Assembly: GCA_016280725.1 (NCBI GenBank)
Contig: JAEEHF010000105.1
Span: 1-64,000, forward strand
Source of the DNA: Bacillota bacterium
Lineage (GTDB): Bacteria > Bacillota > Clostridia > TANB77 > UBA1234
Direction: 5' to 3'
Length of the DNA: 64,000 nt
Below, one piece after another: positions 32,492 to 42,483 of the stretch. The translations under genes were made by a program, and so were the position numbers. The first letter of the stretch is position 1, and every line of letters begins with the position of its first letter. The notes beneath the pieces are model-generated. The model saw nothing but the letters and a program-made list of their open reading frames with translations, searched no databases and was not told where the DNA came from.

Positions 32492-33982
32492 GTGGAGAAG
32501 AACTATGAGCATATTTATCTAGCAATTGACTTAAAAAGCTTCTATGCGTCTGTAGAGTGCCAAGAAAGAAAATTAAATCCGCTTACTACGAACCTAGTAG
32601 TTGCTGATGATAGCCGAACTGAAAAAACAATTTGCCTGGCAGTTAGCCCCTCACTTAAAAAATATGGAATACCTGGTAGAGCAAGGCTATTTGAAGTTAT
32701 TCAAAAAGTAAAAGAAATAAATGCCGAAAGAAGAGCAAACGCACCAAATCATAAGTTTACTTGCAGTTCTTATGACGATATTGCTCTTTCTGAAAATCCA
32801 GATTTAGAGCTAAGCTATATAGTTGCACCACCAAGAATGAGATACTACATGGAGTATAGTCAAAAAATATATAAGATATATTTAAAATGGTTTTCAAAAG
32901 ATGATATGTTTGTTTATTCGATAGATGAAGTATTTATTGATGTAACTCGCTACCTTCAAACATACAAAATGTCACCTCGTGAACTTGCAACAAAAGTTGT
33001 TCAAAATGTTCTAGACGAAACTGGTATCACGGCTACATGTGGAATTGGTACGAACTTATATCTTTGTAAAATTGCAATGGACATAGTTGCTAAGCATATG
33101 GAGCCAGATAAAAATGGTGTTAGAATTGCAGGACTTGATGAAGCATCATACAGAAAATTTTTATGGAGCCATAAACCTATTACAGATTTTTGGAGAGTCG
33201 GAAGTGGTACATCAAAAAAATTAGCTAAATATGGAATGACCACCATGGGCGATGTGGCAAGGATGTCTGTAAAAGATGAAGAGATGCTATATAAACTATT
33301 TGGCATAAATGCAGAACTTTTAATCGATCATGCGTGGGGCTATGAGCCTAGCACAATAGAAAGCGTCAAAGCGTTTAAACCAGTTACTAATAGTATTAGT
33401 GAAGGGCAAGTGTTAAGTCACGCATATGTTTTTGATAAAGCAAAATTAATTGCAAAAGAAATGGCGGAAAATATTTCAATTAGTTTGGTTCGAAAAGATC
33501 TAATTACAAGTAAGATTGTTTTAGAAATAATTTATGATGTAAGTAATCTTTATGGTTCAAAATATAACGGAGAATGCGATATTGACCACTATGGTAGAAA
33601 AGTTCCAAGACATGCACATGGAACAATTAATTTAGACCATAAAACGTCATCTAATAGAATGATTAAAGAAGCGGTTGCAAATTTGTTCGAAAAAATCGTT
33701 AATCCTAATTTACTTGTTCGAAGGATTTATATAACTGCATGTGATGTTGTAAATGAAGATGATTATAAAAATATTTTGGCTTATGAGCAAATGAATATTT
33801 TTATTGACTATAACGAACTTGAAAAAAAGAGAAAAAAAGAACAAAGTGAAAAATTCTTGCAAAAAGCAGTTATTGGACTTAAAGATAAATATGGCAAAAA
33901 TTCTGTTCTAAAAGGAATGAACTTTTTTGAAGGTGCTACTGCTATTGAACGTAATGGACAAATTGGAGGACATAGAGGTTAG
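32492..33982 (+). CDS. Y-family DNA polymerase (UmuC/DinB-like, translesion)
   Basis: 496 residues. Catalytic motifs: IDLKSFYASVECQERKLNP at the N-terminus (Asp and the steric-gate region) and VYSIDEVFIDVTRYL with the S-I-D-E metal-binding pair (about residue 145). Helix-hairpin-helix and little-finger domains follow. The IDLKSFYASVE form is typical of Firmicute UmuC-like enzymes that sit beside YolD proteins. It copies past DNA lesions and is mutagenic. GTG 32492 follows GAGGGGGTGA. The LexA box upstream indicates SOS control. Next gene, YolD-like, follows by 15 bases. Confidence 0.93.
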   Translation: MEKNYEHIYLAIDLKSFYASVECQERKLNPLTTNLVVADDSRTEKTICLAVSPSLKKYGIPGRARLFEVIQKVKEINAERRANAPNHKFTCSSYDDIALSENPDLELSYIVAPPRMRYYMEYSQKIYKIYLKWFSKDDMFVYSIDEVFIDVTRYLQTYKMSPRELATKVVQNVLDETGITATCGIGTNLYLCKIAMDIVAKHMEPDKNGVRIAGLDEASYRKFLWSHKPITDFWRVGSGTSKKLAKYGMTTMGDVARMSVKDEEMLYKLFGINAELLIDHAWGYEPSTIESVKAFKPVTNSISEGQVLSHAYVFDKAKLIAKEMAENISISLVRKDLITSKIVLEIIYDVSNLYGSKYNGECDIDHYGRKVPRHAHGTINLDHKTSSNRMIKEAVANLFEKIVNPNLLVRRIYITACDVVNEDDYKNILAYEQMNIFIDYNELEKKRKKEQSEKFLQKAVIGLKDKYGKNSVLKGMNFFEGATAIERNGQIGGHRG

Positions 33983-33997
33983 AATAGGGAGAAGTAT

Positions 33998-34411
33998 ATG
34001 AATTACGATCACAAATATGATGATATTATCAATATGCCAAATCATAGGTCTAAAAAGCATCCACATATGTCGCTTTATGCACGCTCCGGGCAATTTTCTC
34101 CATTTGCGGCATTAACTGGTTATGAAGATGCAGTTCGAGAAACGGGTCGAGAAGTTTTAGAACGTATTGAAATTGATGAAGAAAGAAAATTAATTATTGA
34201 TGGCAAATTGCAACTAATTAGAGAAAATATATACAAAAAGCAAGAAGTAACTTTTACATTTTTTGTGCCAGATTCGAGGAAAAATGGTGGAATATATATT
34301 ACTAAAGAGGGAATAGTAAAAAAGTTTGATGAACTTGGGCAGAGAATAATATTAGCCGATAAAAGTGAAATTCCAATAGAGGAGTTAATTGATGTTAGTA
34401 TGGAAAACTAA
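33998..34411 (+). CDS. YolD-like protein, UmuC partner
   Basis: 137 residues. MPNHRSKKHPHMSLYARSGQ then FSPFAALTGYEDAV is the YolD-family N-terminus, and a YolD-like β-domain follows (about 65-130). In Bacillus and plasmids YolD-like proteins are encoded next to UmuC-like polymerases and take the functional place of UmuD. Probably co-transcribed with the polymerase from the LexA-controlled promoter. Confidence 0.88.
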   Translation: MNYDHKYDDIINMPNHRSKKHPHMSLYARSGQFSPFAALTGYEDAVRETGREVLERIEIDEERKLIIDGKLQLIRENIYKKQEVTFTFFVPDSRKNGGIYITKEGIVKKFDELGQRIILADKSEIPIEELIDVSMEN

Positions 34412-34436
34412 AAGTCCCAGCTTGTGGGACTTTTTA
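34410..34436. terminator. Bidirectional terminator
   Basis: Stem AAAGTCCCA / TGGGACTTT, ends yolD on + and sits just beyond the extended end of the next gene on -. Confidence 0.87.
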
Positions 34437-34437
34437 C

Positions 34438-34999
34438 TTATAAAATTGGATTTTCAATAAGAAAATAATCATTATAGTACAGAACATTTATTTTTGTATT
34501 TATACCATATGGATGATTCGTATTTTTAAGTTGATAAAGTATAAATTTATTTCCATTTCCGGGTATTGATTAATAGTTTAACAATTTGAGCAGGACGTTC
34601 ATTAATAAGCAAATTATCATCCATATATCCGTATACAGTAGCTTCGATCCTTTTACCATGTTTTTTAATAATATGATTACGGTATAGAGTAGAAATTACT
34701 ATATATGAGCTAACTATTGAAATAATTGCAAATGGTAGTGACATAAGTGTAGCATATGGCATGCCAGTAAAAAGAGAGAAAAAACCAAAAACTGTACCAA
34801 AACCAAATGCCACAGCAAAAATTGCTGGAAAGACAACATTCCAAAAACCGACATGTGCTTCTTTACAATTAATGACAGGATATTCCATGTTTGCATTTTC
34901 GGTAATTATGCCTGTACGGCAATTACAATATGGGCATATTTCGGAAGTGGCAGGCGCACCACAACATGAGCATCTATATCCTTCAGGTATAGTATTCAT
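34438..34999 (-). CDS. Zinc-ribbon membrane protein, needs +1 frameshift at CGG
   Basis: Read in one frame it ends at 34547 after 149 residues with NTRKWK. At the codon 34561-34559 (CGG), skipping the C opens a further 40 residues (GNGNKFILYQLKNTNHPYGI, then NTKINVLYYNDYFLIENPIL) that stop 2 bases before the terminator stem at 34436, leaving no empty gap. The whole protein is 186 residues: zinc ribbon (CSCCGAP...CPYCNC) at about 10-27, two membrane helices (about 50-105), and a C-terminal β-rich domain completed only by the shifted frame. The ILYQ...PYGINTKINVLYYND stretch is typical of such small β domains. ATG 34999 follows AAGGAGAA. Confidence 0.78.
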
Positions 35000-35107
35000 A
35001 ACAATTTCTCCTTAGTATAAATTTATAATACAATAATAACACATTCGCATAAGGAAAAGCATTAACAATTTATTAAGATTCTGTGAATAAGATAGGAACG
35101 AAAGTGC

Positions 35108-35136
35108 TTGACAATTTATGTAAACGCCTGTAAAAT
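35108..35136 (+). promoter_or_regulatory. Sigma-A promoter for the 35197 gene
   Basis: TTGACA, 17 bases containing TTATGTAAA, TAAAAT; same layout as the promoters at 27160 and 12996. Confidence 0.75.
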
Positions 35137-35196
35137 ACTTGCGAAACTCATACTTTAACACACGACAGCTTAATTAAGCAGTAAGGAGGAAACATC

Positions 35197-35496
35197 ATGG
35201 ATGAAATTACATTGAAATCTAGCAAACCTTTTCGTGACTATACTAAACCGGGTGGAGATTACTTGTATAATCTCGATAAGCGGGTGATTACTCATATTCT
35301 GAAAACTGGTAACCGTCGGAAAGGTCATTTGGAATTTATTGTTAGCGAAGTAGGTACAAGCGGTTATACTCAGATTCAGATTTTTTATGATGGAAAACTC
35401 GTTTATATGGCACAGGAGACTTCATCTGGAGATTGGTGGGTTGGCTGGTGCTCCATCAAAGATAAGTCCACACTTTGGGACTTTATCATGACGTGA
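35197..35496 (+). CDS. Hypothetical 99-residue protein, atypical-codon unit
   Basis: Not recognised. Soluble, strand-rich, beginning MDEITLKSSKPFRDYTKPGG and with a Trp-rich patch near the end (SGDWWVGWCSIKDKSTLW). ATG follows AAGGAGG. Two arginines are CGG (DKRVITH, NRRKG); slipping +1 at the first gives an immediate stop (GGG TGA). Own promoter and terminator; codon use unlike its neighbours. Confidence 0.72.
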   Translation: MDEITLKSSKPFRDYTKPGGDYLYNLDKRVITHILKTGNRRKGHLEFIVSEVGTSGYTQIQIFYDGKLVYMAQETSSGDWWVGWCSIKDKSTLWDFIMT

Positions 35497-35500
35497 AATT

Positions 35501-35535
35501 AAAAAGAACGTTCCTTATTTTGGAACGTTCTTTTT
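35501..35535 (+). terminator. Rho-independent terminator
   Basis: Stem AAAGAACGTTCC / GGAACGTTCTTT, T-run. Confidence 0.88.
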
Positions 35536-35566
35536 GGTTATCAAGAACAACTTCGCAATTTAATGT

Positions 35567-36958
35567 TTAATTATTCTCTATTTTTGGAAAATAATAGTAA
35601 TGGTCACCATACGCCGCAGCTTCAATTAAGTCTAAGTATTTACTATTTGCATAGTCTTCATATTTATCACGTAGCTCATTAATTGAGCAATCATATTGAG
35701 TTTCTATTATATGCCCATCTTGAAGGTACAAATCTAACTTTATATTCTTAATGTCACTGTTATCGGTTTCAAAATTATATTTAACCTCTTTTAGAAAATT
35801 TGAATTAGTAATTGTAATTGAATTATGCTTATGGTCGGGAATAGCTGTTATATTATCTTCAAAATCATTAAACCAATCATTGTAGTATGCACTTTTAATT
35901 TGTTTCTGGCTATTAATGTCATTATATGCAAATCTTAAGCCAATATAGAAAGGATTGTCAAAGCCATAAACAGAAAGGCTACCAAGTATTAGATATTCTA
36001 TATTAGAGATATTTATATCCGTTAATTCATAAAGTTTTCCAGAGGAGTCTTTTATAGAATTGGCTGTATATGAGCCGTGCAGTAATCTAAATAAAATCTC
36101 ATCAAACATGTTATCAATATTTATATCTGATATTTTAAATGTTCTATTTTGTATATCTACGTACCCAAAGTCTCCATCAGCATACTTAACAATATTCTTA
36201 TCTAGTCCTGTTACTTTTTTTGGAGTTTCAATTTTATTGAAATTAATTGTTAACATGAAATCCGAAGTTACTTCTTCTGGGCCAGTAATCGTACCTAAAT
36301 ATAAATCGTTGTTTGAAGTTAATAATAATCCAGAATCGCAATCAACTCCAAATACAGAAGTAGCTTTAATAGTTCCATTAAGAGGTGGAGTAAATGATAC
36401 GTTAGCATACTTAAATATTGATTCATCTTCATCATCAGAAACACTAATAAATGATTTTCCATCATCCGAAAAGTAACCATTAGGGTTATAATCTTCGAAA
36501 TAGTCATATGGTTCTTCAAATAACCAGCTAAGAAGTACAATCTTGTTATCAGTAAAGTCCCAGTTCATAATTCTTTCAATGTCACTATTTGTTAGGCCAT
36601 AAATGTATCTAATTGTTTCATCATCAGACAACAAATTTTCTATATTGCTGTTAGGTAATGTGGTAATTTCGTTGTCAGTAGGTTTTTTATCACTAGTATT
36701 CGTAATTGCATTAGAATCATTATCATTAATTTTATCTTCAGATAATAGAGTAATGTTAACATTGGTCTGTGAATTTGGCGTTTCATTATCGTCATTTTTA
36801 CCATCGATAGATGTATCAGTAGTTGAATCATCATTTTCTTTAATAATATCAATAGCTGTTAAATCGGCTGTTTGAGGCTTGCTACTATTGATGACTACAA
36901 TAATGGTAGTACAAATAATAAGTACCGTAACAACAACAGTAAGAATAATTTTTTTCAT
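35567..36958 (-). CDS. Exported or membrane-anchored hypothetical protein
   Basis: 463 residues. N-terminal uncleaved anchor or signal (MKKIILTVVVTVLIICTTII), then an Asp/Asn/Ser/Thr-rich low-complexity region (about 30-110) and a large globular outside part without a family I can name. Tyr/Asp-rich stretches (YDYFEDYNPNGYFSDDG) and paired strands suggest a β-rich fold. ATG follows GGAGGATTTC. Codon use is native. Its stop lies 31 bases beyond the terminator of the converging atypical gene. Confidence 0.7.
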   Translation of the reverse strand: MKKIILTVVVTVLIICTTIIVVINSSKPQTADLTAIDIIKENDDSTTDTSIDGKNDDNETPNSQTNVNITLLSEDKINDNDSNAITNTSDKKPTDNEITTLPNSNIENLLSDDETIRYIYGLTNSDIERIMNWDFTDNKIVLLSWLFEEPYDYFEDYNPNGYFSDDGKSFISVSDDEDESIFKYANVSFTPPLNGTIKATSVFGVDCDSGLLLTSNNDLYLGTITGPEEVTSDFMLTINFNKIETPKKVTGLDKNIVKYADGDFGYVDIQNRTFKISDINIDNMFDEILFRLLHGSYTANSIKDSSGKLYELTDINISNIEYLILGSLSVYGFDNPFYIGLRFAYNDINSQKQIKSAYYNDWFNDFEDNITAIPDHKHNSITITNSNFLKEVKYNFETDNSDIKNIKLDLYLQDGHIIETQYDCSINELRDKYEDYANSKYLDLIEAAAYGDHYYYFPKIENN

Positions 36959-37170
36959 ATGAAATCCTCCAAGTTCTAATCAATATTACTGAAAATTATA
37001 TCATATTCAGTTTTGAAATAAAATGACAATACATTTTGTATAATTTTTCTCGCATACTCTACGGAATCGCGAAATTGCATTGTTTCAGTATTATTACATT
37101 TTTTTATATTATTTTACTTCATATTATATTACAAATATAATTAAATTAGGATTATTATGGGGGATAGTAT

Positions 37171-40100
37171 ATGTATAATAAGATAAAAATAATTTCCAGT
37201 CTAATAATAAGTATTTTGATAATTGCATCGATTGCTTTTGCTTCAAACTTTAGGGATGTTCCCGAAGATTTTTGGGCATATAATGAAATAGATGAATTGT
37301 CAGATTTGGGAATCATAAATGGTTATCCAGATGGAACTTATAGAACACAAGGAACAATTACAAAAGCTGAATTTCTAAAGCTTGTTTTAACAACGTGTTT
37401 TCCAGAGGAAAAATCGTTTGGTGATAGTGTTAAGTCAAATGAACATTGGGCAAAAAAGTATATGTCTTATGCAAAGACAAACAAGCTAATTGATTTAACA
37501 TGGAACGAATCAAATTTGGATGAACCTATAACAAGATTAGAAATGTGCAGGCTTATTGCTTATGCCAATATGAAGGTTACAAACGCCAAATTAGATAAAG
37601 AAAATAAAGAACCTGACTTTACAGATACAGAGAATTTATTGCAGCAAGATAAAAATCTTTTAGAGTATAATGCGGAAAAGAAATTTTTGCTAGGTTATGA
37701 AGATGGTTCATTTAGATCAAATAACAAAATGACAAGAGCAGAGACGGCATGCGTTATTTATAGAATCAAAGAAGATGTAAAAGGCAGTGTGGACTATTCA
37801 AAGATTAAAAAACCGACTACAACGCCAGGTTATCATTCAAGTAGTACCACAAAATACGATATTACTTACAATGCAAATGGTGGAGAAAATGCTCCTGCTG
37901 CAGAGAAAAAGACAAAGAATAAAGATTATACAATTACAACTAAACAACCAACAAGAGAAGGATATATTTTCAAAGGTTGGAGCACTGATGCTTCATCAAC
38001 TGTAGTAATGTATAAAGGTGGAGATAAATATACACAAAATGCAAATCTAAAATTATATGCAATCTGGGAAGAACAAGGTGAAGAACCAGAGCAAAGAAAA
38101 GCAATGATAGTATTTAAAAACTATGACGATACAATTCTTCAAAGTGGAGAAGTTTTATATGGTACTTTGCCAGGATATAATGGTGAAACTCCAACTAAGT
38201 CTGGCGATGCGCAGTACAGTTATACTTTTGATACATGGGTGCCAGAGTTAGTACTTGTTTCTGGAGATGCAACTTATACAGCAACTTTTACAAGTGAAGT
38301 AAATGAGTACTCAATAGTATTTGAAAATGAAGATGGCACAGTTTTACAAAGTGGAGAAGTAGCATATGGCGAAATGCCAGCATATAGTGGTGATACGCCA
38401 ACAAAATCTGGAGATGATACATATTCATATACGTTTGATAAATGGACTCCAGAATTAACTGCAGTAGTTAGTTCAGCAACTTATGTGGCAACTTATACTA
38501 GAGCACCAATCAATGCGCAGTATCTAACCGGTTCAGAATTTAATGCTAAGATAAAAGAAGTTGCAACAGGAACTGCGTCAACAGCTAATACAGCAAATTC
38601 AAATATCAAATCAATAAAGTTCCAAAGTGAGAAGCCATCAGATGATATCATAAACACTGAAGCAATAAATGTTGGTGTTGAGTCAGAAACACTAGCTCCA
38701 ATTTATGCATGGTTTGATAGTGGAACAATTAAGCTTTGGAGTTCTGTAAGTAACATTATATTTGATAATGACATTTCTATGATGTTTATGAACTTAAACG
38801 GATTAACATCAATTAATGTAGTTTCAGATACTGGTGTTACTTCAACAGACAATGTAACAAGTATGAGAGGAATATTCTTCTATTGCACAGGTGTAAGTAG
38901 CATAGATTGGACAAACTTTGACAGTAGCAGTGTAACTACTATGAGCCTAGCATTTTATAATTGTGCTAATATGCCTGGCATGAATGTAACTCCACTTGAT
39001 ACAGGCAACGTTACAGATATGAGTGGAGCATTTGGAAGTTGTCGCAAATTGACAAGTATTACAGGAATAAAAGATTTAGATACATCAAGCTTACAAAACA
39101 CAGGTGCAATGTTTGTTGATTGTGATGATCTAGTTACAATTGATTTATCAGGATGGGATACAACAAACTTAACAACTTGCAATGGAGGAGTTCAATCAGG
39201 TTCAGGAACTATTCCAATGCACATGTCTGGTATGTTTGATGGATGCGATGACTTAACAACAATAGATATATCAGGCTGGACAGTTCCTAACCTAACTAAT
39301 GCAGAGTACATGTTTGCATACAATGCAAAACTTCAAAAGATATACGTTTCAGATTCATTTGATGCAAGTGGTATAACTAATAGCAGTAACATGTTTGTAG
39401 GTAGTACTAGATTAACTGGTGGAAATGGTACAGTTTATGATGCAAGTCATGTAGATAACGAGTATGCATTAATTGATGGTATAAATGGAAACATAGGATA
39501 TCTATGGCATTACAGCACTTATACAGTTGAGTTTGATGCTAATGGTGGAAGCGGTGACAGAAATCCATTGCAAATGAACTATGGACAAAGAAGAAAACTT
39601 GCTGCAAATACATATGTTTATGAAGGAAAAACATTTAATAGTTGGAATACACAGCAAAATGGTTCAGGAGATGCATATGCTGATAAAGCATTTATAAAGA
39701 ACTTAACTTTTGTTTCTGGTGACGTTGTAACGCTTTATGCACAATGGGATAGTGAAGCATATACTATTACATTTGAAAATTATGATAATACAGTATTATA
39801 TAGTGCACAAGTAGCATATGGTGAAACGCCTGAGTATAGTGGTGATACACCAACAAAATCAGGTGATGGTGAACAAGAATTTATATTTGATGGGTGGACG
39901 CCAGAAATTGTAGCAGCTACTGAAGATGCAACATATACCGCAACATATGTAAGTAATTTAACAATTGCACAATATGTAAATGGTAATTCATTTAATGAGA
40001 TCATTAAAAGAGCTGCCGGATTAGATGGCGCTATACACTCAACAACTGATTCAAGTATAACAGCTTTTGAATGGCAGAGTGGAGATTTCACTATAGATGA

Positions 40101-42444
40101 TGTCCCAGCTACAGCAAAAAATGTTGGAGTTGAAGGACGTCCAGAAATATATGCATGGTTTGACAATGGAACAATTAAACTATGGAGTAGTGCAAGCAGA
40201 GTAATGTTAAACAGCGATTTGAAATTCATGTTCAAAAACCTTAGAAAACTTTCAACATTAGACTTGCTAAAGGATTTAGGCATAACTGAGGGAACAGATA
40301 ATGTTGAAATAATGACAAGTATGTTTTTATATGCTGGATATGATGCAGATGAATTCATACTAAAAGGTCTTTCTAATTGGAACACTTCAAATGTTACATC
40401 AATGGCTTGCGTATTTCTTTATGCGGGCTACAATTCAACTACTTGGAACATTGGAGATGTTTCTTCATGGGATGTTTCAAGTGTTAAAACAATGAAGGAC
40501 ATGTTTAATAATGCAGGCTTTAAAGCGGGCTCATTTAATTTGAATCTATCTTTATGGACTCCTTCAAGTGTAACAACTATGGAAAATATGTTTTTCAATG
40601 CTGGCTACTATGCAACTACATGGAGCATAGGAGATTTGTCTTTGTGGGATACTTCAAGCGTTACGACAATTTCACATATGTTTTCTCAAGCTGGTTATTC
40701 GGCATCATCAATAAATGTAGGTAATTTAGGTCGCTGGGATACATCAAGTGTTAAAAGTATGAAGGGAACATTTTCTGTATTTGGTGCTAATGCTACAACA
40801 TGGAGTATAGGAGATTTATCATCGTGGAATACATCAAATGTTACAGATATGGGCAATTTGTTCTCTGGTGCCGGGTATAAAGTTAATAAATTTAATGTAG
40901 GTAACTTATCTTCGTGGGACACAAGTAAAGTAACTGATATGCAGTATATGTTTAGTGATATGGGAAAATTCTCAGAACCATTTGAATTAGATCTATCAGG
41001 ATGGGATACATCAAGTGTAACAAACATGCTTTGTATGTTTTCACAAACTACTAAATTAACAAAGATTTATGCTTCTACGTCATTCGTCGTTCCGTCAGAT
41101 TCTTCTGCTACAAACGACATGTTTTATGATAATAGATTGTTAGTTGGAGGAAATGGTACAGCATATGCCAATGGTGAAATTGATCATGGTATTTATGCTT
41201 GGATTGATGGATTAGATGGAAAGCCTGGATATTTCTGGAGCCATAATACTTATGAAATTGAATTTGATAGTAATGGTGGAAGCGGAACCATGGATAACAT
41301 GCAAATGAAATATGGTGAAGCAAAGAATCTTACTGAAAATGAATTCACAAATTCTGATAGAGCATTCTTAGGCTGGAACACTAGCCCATCTGGTTCGGGA
41401 GATAGTTATGAAGATGAAGAAAGAGTACTAAACTTATCTTTCACATCAGGTGACGTTGTAACATTATATGCACAATGGGAAGGTGATCCAGTAGTGCCAG
41501 CTTCATCTGTACTAAAAGTTGGTGATTGGGTAGATTATAATCCAACAAGTGCAACATGGACTATGAATGAAACAGATGCATTACATTCTGGTTATGATTA
41601 TGATGTTGATGAAGCGGAGTTTACAACTGAAACAAACGTTAAATGGAGAGTTTGGAATATAAGTGGCGATGAAATACAACTTACATCAAATTCTTCACCA
41701 CATTTATATGATATATATTTGGAAGGCAGCCGAGGCTTTACACACGGAAAGGCAATTTTGGATGGTATGTCGAGTACCTTATATACAGATAGTGAACTTG
41801 CAAGTTCTGTTCGTTCAATGACATATGAAGATTTAGATGGTAAAGTTATCTTTTCTGATCAAACGATGAATAAGTATGCATATTTTCTAGCTGGAGATGA
41901 AACACCATTTGAAAGCGATACAAATACAAAGATCAATCATAGAGCATCTTTAGTGGATGGAGCCACAAAACCAATGTTTTATGTGTGGGATAGTGACAGT
42001 GGAGAGAACATTAGCTATGATATGGAGAACCAATTAAAGCAAGATGAATATGGTATAAACTATATGACTCCTATTAATGGACACCCAGTGTACTGTCATG
42101 AAGAATATAGGGGTGATACGCAAACAATATCTTGGCATTCTATAGACAGTACAAATGCAACAGATACAACAACTTATGGTGACATTATAGATGATAATGG
42201 TAGTATAAGTGGAAAGAATTGGTTAGCTACGCCTGTAGTTAACTTGAGACCACAATTCACTGGATTTGAATTTCCATCGCTAGGAGTGGGCTATTATAGT
42301 ACAGATGCTATGACAGAATCGATAGGCTCGATAGATAATGAATGTTATGGACTTCGTCCAATAGTAACGCTTCGCACTGACTTACATGTAGTAAGTGGAA
42401 CGGGTGAAGATGCAGATCATGCATGGGTGCTTGAGAGAGATTAA
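37171..42444 (+). CDS. Giant SLH-anchored surface protein with BspA-like repeats
   Basis: 1,757 residues. Signal peptide (about 1-25, ending AFAS), three SLH domains (about 26-215: FRDVPEDFWAYNEIDELSDL etc.), a Listeria-Bacteroides repeat (about 228-305, YNANGGENAPAAEKK...GYIFKGWS), two VFKNYDDT/VFENEDGT-type repeats, then two large BspA/DUF285-type regions (about 450-780 and 930-1345) built of W-x-(T/V)-S-(S/N)-V-T-x-M units such as LSSWDTSKVTDMQYMFSD. The C-terminal ~330 residues form a separate β-rich domain (VGDWVDYNP...LATPVVNLRP...YGLRPIVTL). Typical gut-bacterial adhesin layout. SLH is N-terminal here and C-terminal in the 7854 protein. No promoter is obvious in the AT-rich 212-base gap upstream. 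Confidence 0.9.
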   Translation: MYNKIKIISSLIISILIIASIAFASNFRDVPEDFWAYNEIDELSDLGIINGYPDGTYRTQGTITKAEFLKLVLTTCFPEEKSFGDSVKSNEHWAKKYMSYAKTNKLIDLTWNESNLDEPITRLEMCRLIAYANMKVTNAKLDKENKEPDFTDTENLLQQDKNLLEYNAEKKFLLGYEDGSFRSNNKMTRAETACVIYRIKEDVKGSVDYSKIKKPTTTPGYHSSSTTKYDITYNANGGENAPAAEKKTKNKDYTITTKQPTREGYIFKGWSTDASSTVVMYKGGDKYTQNANLKLYAIWEEQGEEPEQRKAMIVFKNYDDTILQSGEVLYGTLPGYNGETPTKSGDAQYSYTFDTWVPELVLVSGDATYTATFTSEVNEYSIVFENEDGTVLQSGEVAYGEMPAYSGDTPTKSGDDTYSYTFDKWTPELTAVVSSATYVATYTRAPINAQYLTGSEFNAKIKEVATGTASTANTANSNIKSIKFQSEKPSDDIINTEAINVGVESETLAPIYAWFDSGTIKLWSSVSNIIFDNDISMMFMNLNGLTSINVVSDTGVTSTDNVTSMRGIFFYCTGVSSIDWTNFDSSSVTTMSLAFYNCANMPGMNVTPLDTGNVTDMSGAFGSCRKLTSITGIKDLDTSSLQNTGAMFVDCDDLVTIDLSGWDTTNLTTCNGGVQSGSGTIPMHMSGMFDGCDDLTTIDISGWTVPNLTNAEYMFAYNAKLQKIYVSDSFDASGITNSSNMFVGSTRLTGGNGTVYDASHVDNEYALIDGINGNIGYLWHYSTYTVEFDANGGSGDRNPLQMNYGQRRKLAANTYVYEGKTFNSWNTQQNGSGDAYADKAFIKNLTFVSGDVVTLYAQWDSEAYTITFENYDNTVLYSAQVAYGETPEYSGDTPTKSGDGEQEFIFDGWTPEIVAATEDATYTATYVSNLTIAQYVNGNSFNEIIKRAAGLDGAIHSTTDSSITAFEWQSGDFTIDDVPATAKNVGVEGRPEIYAWFDNGTIKLWSSASRVMLNSDLKFMFKNLRKLSTLDLLKDLGITEGTDNVEIMTSMFLYAGYDADEFILKGLSNWNTSNVTSMACVFLYAGYNSTTWNIGDVSSWDVSSVKTMKDMFNNAGFKAGSFNLNLSLWTPSSVTTMENMFFNAGYYATTWSIGDLSLWDTSSVTTISHMFSQAGYSASSINVGNLGRWDTSSVKSMKGTFSVFGANATTWSIGDLSSWNTSNVTDMGNLFSGAGYKVNKFNVGNLSSWDTSKVTDMQYMFSDMGKFSEPFELDLSGWDTSSVTNMLCMFSQTTKLTKIYASTSFVVPSDSSATNDMFYDNRLLVGGNGTAYANGEIDHGIYAWIDGLDGKPGYFWSHNTYEIEFDSNGGSGTMDNMQMKYGEAKNLTENEFTNSDRAFLGWNTSPSGSGDSYEDEERVLNLSFTSGDVVTLYAQWEGDPVVPASSVLKVGDWVDYNPTSATWTMNETDALHSGYDYDVDEAEFTTETNVKWRVWNISGDEIQLTSNSSPHLYDIYLEGSRGFTHGKAILDGMSSTLYTDSELASSVRSMTYEDLDGKVIFSDQTMNKYAYFLAGDETPFESDTNTKINHRASLVDGATKPMFYVWDSDSGENISYDMENQLKQDEYGINYMTPINGHPVYCHEEYRGDTQTISWHSIDSTNATDTTTYGDIIDDNGSISGKNWLATPVVNLRPQFTGFEFPSLGVGYYSTDAMTESIGSIDNECYGLRPIVTLRTDLHVVSGTGEDADHAWVLERD

Positions 42445-42450
42445 TAAAAT

Positions 42451-42481
42451 AAAAAAGCTCGGATTTCTCCGAGCTTTTTAT
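42451..42481. terminator. Bidirectional terminator
   Basis: Stem AAAAAGCTCGGA / TCCGAGCTTTTT between converging genes. Confidence 0.9.
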
Positions 42482-42483
42482 TT

